Below, piece after piece: positions 61,365 through 64,000 of a stretch of 64,000 bases of DNA. The stretch comes from an uncultured Porphyromonas sp. GTDB taxonomy: Bacteria; Bacteroidota; Bacteroidia; Bacteroidales; Porphyromonadaceae. The position numbers were made by a program, and so were the translations under genes. Location: the NCBI GenBank assembly GCA_905372565.1, contig CAJPPK010000002.1:62001-126000 (forward strand), written 5' to 3'. Every line of letters begins with the position of its first letter. Position 1 is the first letter of the stretch. Under the pieces are notes generated by a model. The model did no database searches and had not been told where the DNA came from. It saw nothing but the letters and a program-made list of their open reading frames with translations.

Positions 61365-61959
61365 AGGTCATCATTTTAGGAGCTTGTATTGGGTGTCTAG
61401 ATTTTTGAATCCTCAAATTTTATATCACAAATATATAGATTTGAAATTTGATATTCTAATCTTCTTGGGATAAATGTTCACCGTGGGATTAGCGTTCTAT
61501 GGGCTAATCCCAGACTGAACTACTACTTTATGTTTCGATTGTATCTATCTGAAATACTTCGCGTAAATACCATCATATATACACTTATGCAGGGAAGTAT
61601 AGCTGGATATAGATGTATTCTCTCAATTAACACTTACGGATTAACAGTGTAATATATTGGTTTCTAGTTGTTTATAATTATCATAGGAGAGATTGGCTAG
61701 TGAGTTTATTGGAATTCATCAATCTGATTCACCAGGGCGAAGCATGGGTGTCAATCAGTCCAGGTATTCGGATTTTGAATTTAAAATAGTTAACAATTTG
61801 AAATTAGCAATGCTTTTCCAACACCAAATTTGAGTATTCGAATACTCAAAGACTTCTCTTAGTATCAGCATAGATGAGGCTACGGAAAGGAACAACGGGG
61901 AGATCGACCTCCTGATACCATTAGTTTCACTTAGGCATTATGCATGCTCCCTCCAGCAT
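61365..61959. other. AT-rich non-coding region upstream of XRE regulator
   Basis: No gene is recognisable here, in the longest gap of the window (868 bases to the CoA-transferase stop). The base composition is clearly more AT-rich than the coding sequence, mainly between 61385 and 61860. It holds a 10-bp stem hairpin (TGGGATTAGC / GCTAATCCCA, 61484-61512) and a perfect 22-bp palindrome (61830-61851) whose half site is TTTGAGTATTC. Several ATTTGAAATT-like words are also present. Confidence 0.55.
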
Positions 61960-62047
61960 AGATATACCTCTATTGGAGCAAAGGTTAAGCTTTCTAAAAG
62001 CATAGGTACACCTTCTCTCTTGAGAAGACTATGCTTCAAGGCGAGTA
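61960..62047. repeat. Intergenic 22-bp tandem array 9 (four units)
   Basis: Units start at 61960, 61982, 62004 and 62026, exactly 22 bases apart, beginning AGATATACCTC, AGGTTAAGCTT, AGGTACACCTT and AGACTATGCTT. It belongs to the AGGTATACC class and lies between the XRE region and the CoA-transferase terminator. Confidence 0.75.
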
Positions 62048-62131
62048 TCATTTGCCTGGATTCAATTGAGAGATCAATCTGACCGCCATGGAGCACAAGG
62101 AAACTGATACGCATGGATAATCTCGAATGAA

Positions 62132-62172
62132 ATAGCCCGAAGCCTCTTGCTGGGCAAGAGACTTCGGGCTAT
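62132..62172 (-). terminator. Terminator after CoA-transferase gene
   Basis: 19-bp stem ATAGCCCGAAGCCTCTTGC with GCAAGAGACTTCGGGCTAT (one mismatch) and a 3-base loop TGG; on the minus strand it is followed by TTCATTCG. Confidence 0.8.
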
Positions 62173-62232
62173 CAGGAAAAGAATAGGTTTCTGCTACTCT
62201 ACTTACCTTATATAAAGGATGTAGCGATAGGA

Positions 62233-63543
62233 TTAAGCTAAGTCGGGAAAGCGTTCATGGACGGCTTGCAGTAACTGAGGGCGAAAATCGGGATGGGCGA
62301 TACTCACGAGAGCTAGAGCTCGCTCTCGTATCGGGAGCCCCTTAAGGCGAACTACCCCATATTCTGTGGCGATGTAATCTACTTCGTTACGACTAGATGT
62401 CACGGTAGCTCCAGGCTCCAAGATGGGAACAATTCGTGAGCGTGTCCCTTGTTTAGCGGTGGAAGAGAATGCAAGGATCGAGCGTCCGTTCTTGCATCGA
62501 CGCACACCACGTAGGTAATCAACTTGCCCACCCGTACCACTAAACTGCTCAAGCCCGATAGATTCGGATGCTACTTGTCCGTAGAGATCGATCTCTAGGC
62601 AAGAGTTAATCGAAACAAAGTTCTCATTTAGGCCGATCACATAAGGGTCATTCATATGATCCACGGGATACATCTCGATAAGATCATTCTGATGAACGAA
62701 GTCGTAGAGCTCTTTGGAGCCCATGATAATCGAACTTGCGACCTTCCCCAAGTGAAGCGTTTTCTTCTTGCCAGTTATGTTCCCAGACTTGATCATGTGC
62801 ATGACTCCATCGGTAAACATCTCGGTATGCAGTCCTAAATCTTTTCTTTCATGGAGACACTGTAGGACGGCATCAGGGATTGCTCCTATACCAATCTGAA
62901 GAGTATCCCCATCTTGGATAAGCTGAGCACAGAGTTCGCCGATACGACGTTCAACATCTCCGATCGGAGGCAATGGTATCTCGACAAGGGGACGATCAAC
63001 TAGGATGATATGATCGAGTTGGCTAACGTGTATTAGATTATCACCTCCGATGAATGGCATCCGCTTATTGACCTCAGCTACTACTATGTGCGCAGACTCT
63101 GCAGCGACCTTAGTGTAGTCGCAAGACACCCCAAAGGAGCAATATCCCTCTTCATTGGGCTTGCTGACAGAGATGAATGCGACATCTACGGGATAAAGAC
63201 CTGAGCGAAAAAGCTCGGGTACCTCATGAAAGTGACAAGGTAGGAAATCAATAGGCAAGTACTTAGCCGCCGCACGGCTATTCTTGTCCATGAAATTAAG
63301 ATGAAACCTTGCGTGTTTTGCCATCTCAGGACGAAGGTGCCACGGCTCACCAAAGTAGAGCATGTGGAAGATCTTCAGGTCAACGAAGTGCTCTCGCTCC
63401 TCATAGAGAGCCTGAGAGAGCGCCTGAGGGGCTGCTACGGCATGTCCAAAAACGAGGTGGTCGCCCGACTTTACAGCTGAACGGATAGCCTCATTGGCCG
63501 TCGTCGTATGCAACTGAAAATGCTCTTGCCAAGTCGATGTCAT
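62233..63543 (-). CDS. Acetyl-CoA hydrolase/transferase family CoA-transferase
   Basis: 436 residues of the two-domain CoA-transferase family that includes 4-hydroxybutyrate CoA-transferase (AbfT), butyryl-CoA:acetate CoA-transferase and Cat1. N-terminal domain about 1-200 (AVKSGDHLVFGHAVAAPQAL). C-terminal domain starts DTLQIGIGAIPDAVLQCL, with the acceptor Glu region HTEMFTDGVM and the CoA-binding FSGTGGQVDYLRGVRRCKNGRSILA; it closes with TEYGVVRLKGLPIRERALALVSIAHPDFR. AbfT is well known in Porphyromonas fermentation, so 4-hydroxybutyrate or butyrate/acetate exchange is the likely role, but substrate choice cannot be read. Diverges from ddl. Confidence 0.87.
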   Translation of the reverse strand: MTSTWQEHFQLHTTTANEAIRSAVKSGDHLVFGHAVAAPQALSQALYEEREHFVDLKIFHMLYFGEPWHLRPEMAKHARFHLNFMDKNSRAAAKYLPIDFLPCHFHEVPELFRSGLYPVDVAFISVSKPNEEGYCSFGVSCDYTKVAAESAHIVVAEVNKRMPFIGGDNLIHVSQLDHIILVDRPLVEIPLPPIGDVERRIGELCAQLIQDGDTLQIGIGAIPDAVLQCLHERKDLGLHTEMFTDGVMHMIKSGNITGKKKTLHLGKVASSIIMGSKELYDFVHQNDLIEMYPVDHMNDPYVIGLNENFVSINSCLEIDLYGQVASESIGLEQFSGTGGQVDYLRGVRRCKNGRSILAFSSTAKQGTRSRIVPILEPGATVTSSRNEVDYIATEYGVVRLKGLPIRERALALVSIAHPDFRPQLLQAVHERFPDLA

Positions 63544-63660
63544 AGTCTATGTGTATGTATGCTGAGTCATACCGAGCTTCGCCCGAAAGCTGAAGAGTCG
63601 GATAGACTAGTGATGCTAGTCTAGACTCTGGTATTAAGGCTAGCTGGTGCTTGAACGTTC

Positions 63661-63668
63661 CAAAGGTA
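63661..63668 (-). promoter_or_regulatory. Candidate -7 element for CoA-transferase
   Basis: CAAAGGTA reads TACCTTTG on the minus strand, about 115 bases upstream of the start codon. It lies next to the divergent ddl promoter. Confidence 0.45.
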
Positions 63669-63675
63669 CACTTTC

Positions 63676-63707
63676 TTTGTCATTTCTCTGGTTACGGCGT
63701 ATCTTTG
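63676..63707 (+). promoter_or_regulatory. Complete Bacteroidetes-type promoter for ddl
   Basis: TTTG at 63676-63679 (-33 element) and TATCTTTG at 63700-63707 (-7 element) are separated by 20 bases, the expected spacing. It is the only site in the window where I find both elements intact. Transcription would begin near 63713, about 36 bases before the ddl start codon. Confidence 0.7.
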
Positions 63708-63748
63708 TTCAGACAGAAAACTACCGATAAGTAATAAATAACATACAT

Positions 63749-64000
63749 ATGAGTCATCCTATTGCCGTCCTTGCGGGCGGATTCTCTGGAGAGCATGCTG
63801 TATCACTCCGTAGTGCAGCGGGGATTCTCTCTTGGATTGATCGCAGTCTCTTCTCTCCCTATTTGGTTGTCATAGATGATTCAGGTTGGCATGTTCAGAT
63901 CGAAGGGAAGCCAGCTCTCCCTATAGATAAGTGTAACTTCAGCTTCATGCTAGATGGTGAGGTTATTCGGTTTGAGTATGCTTTGATCACAATTCATGGT
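63749..64000 (+). CDS. ddl: D-alanine-D-alanine ligase, N-terminal part (truncated by window edge)
   Basis: ATP-grasp ligase that makes D-Ala-D-Ala for peptidoglycan. Only the first 84 codons are inside the window and the frame is open to the last base. The start MSHPIAVLAGGFSGEHAVSL is the family N-terminus with the GG-SxEHxVSL substrate loop, and ALITIHG at the end is the strand leading into the usual HGxxGEDG motif, which would come next. Its promoter is well defined. Confidence 0.93.
   Translation, partial: MSHPIAVLAGGFSGEHAVSLRSAAGILSWIDRSLFSPYLVVIDDSGWHVQIEGKPALPIDKCNFSFMLDGEVIRFEYALITIHG

Noticed and set aside
1719..62047. The 22/23-bp arrays as CRISPR arrays
   Set aside because: Units have no constant repeat plus spacer structure, the whole period is shorter than a CRISPR repeat alone, and no cas gene is present.

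Overview
The window reads as a chromosomal segment of a Bacteroidales bacterium, most likely a Porphyromonas or close relative. The evidence is a set of family traits: a DPP11-type S46 dipeptidyl-peptidase, a DUF3078 outer-membrane barrel, DUF4835, DUF4294 and DUF6078-like proteins, a GldE-like protein, a thioredoxin-like protein with a DUF4369-like N-terminus, and -7 promoter elements of the Bacteroidetes type (TAnnTTTG) in front of many genes instead of -10/-35 boxes. Starts generally lack a Shine-Dalgarno sequence. I see no insertion sequence, phage, CRISPR array, tRNA or rRNA. Most of the window is core metabolism and information processing.

Layout. 1-5740 (+): end of leuS, a YitT-family membrane protein, then a tight pncB-nadD-aguA-aguB cluster (NAD salvage and agmatine to putrescine). 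5848-7083 (-): an M16 peptidase. 7679-16966 (+): threonine dehydrogenase and kbl; an outer-membrane porin with a beta-propeller-like lipoprotein; gldE-like and phosphopantetheinyl transferase; DPP11. 17434-21973 (+): a structured leader and carAB. 22272-42828 (-): MATE pump; the dnaN, exonuclease, coaBC, DUF4835, recN, hemG, CDF, folB run; a SWIM-domain protein; uvrA; then lepA, dnaB, M24 peptidase, coaD, SUI1. 43315-46711 (+): a pseudouridine synthase, asnS and a flavodoxin-fold oxidoreductase. 46844-63543 (mostly -): acyl-CoA synthetase, DUF3078 barrel, TlpA-like protein, DUF386, YifB ATPase, a lipoprotein, a two-domain acetylesterase, DUF4294, L-serine dehydratase, pyrDK, an XRE regulator and a CoA-transferase. 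63749-64000 (+): start of ddl.

The metabolism fits an asaccharolytic amino-acid fermenter: DPP11 releases acidic dipeptides, tdh/kbl and serine dehydratase break down threonine and serine, and a CoA-transferase handles short-chain acyl-CoAs. carAB and pyrDK supply pyrimidines.

The least conventional content lies between the genes and in one odd protein. Nine intergenic gaps each carry a short array of degenerate units with a strict 22- or 23-bp period, about two helical turns. Each locus has its own sequence flavour, and the units often hold a palindromic core. The protein at 32719-34116 has an intact SWIM zinc motif followed by what looks like a single SNF2 ATPase lobe that has lost its Walker A and DEAQ/H signatures. 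carA is preceded by a three-hairpin leader ending in a terminator-like stem.
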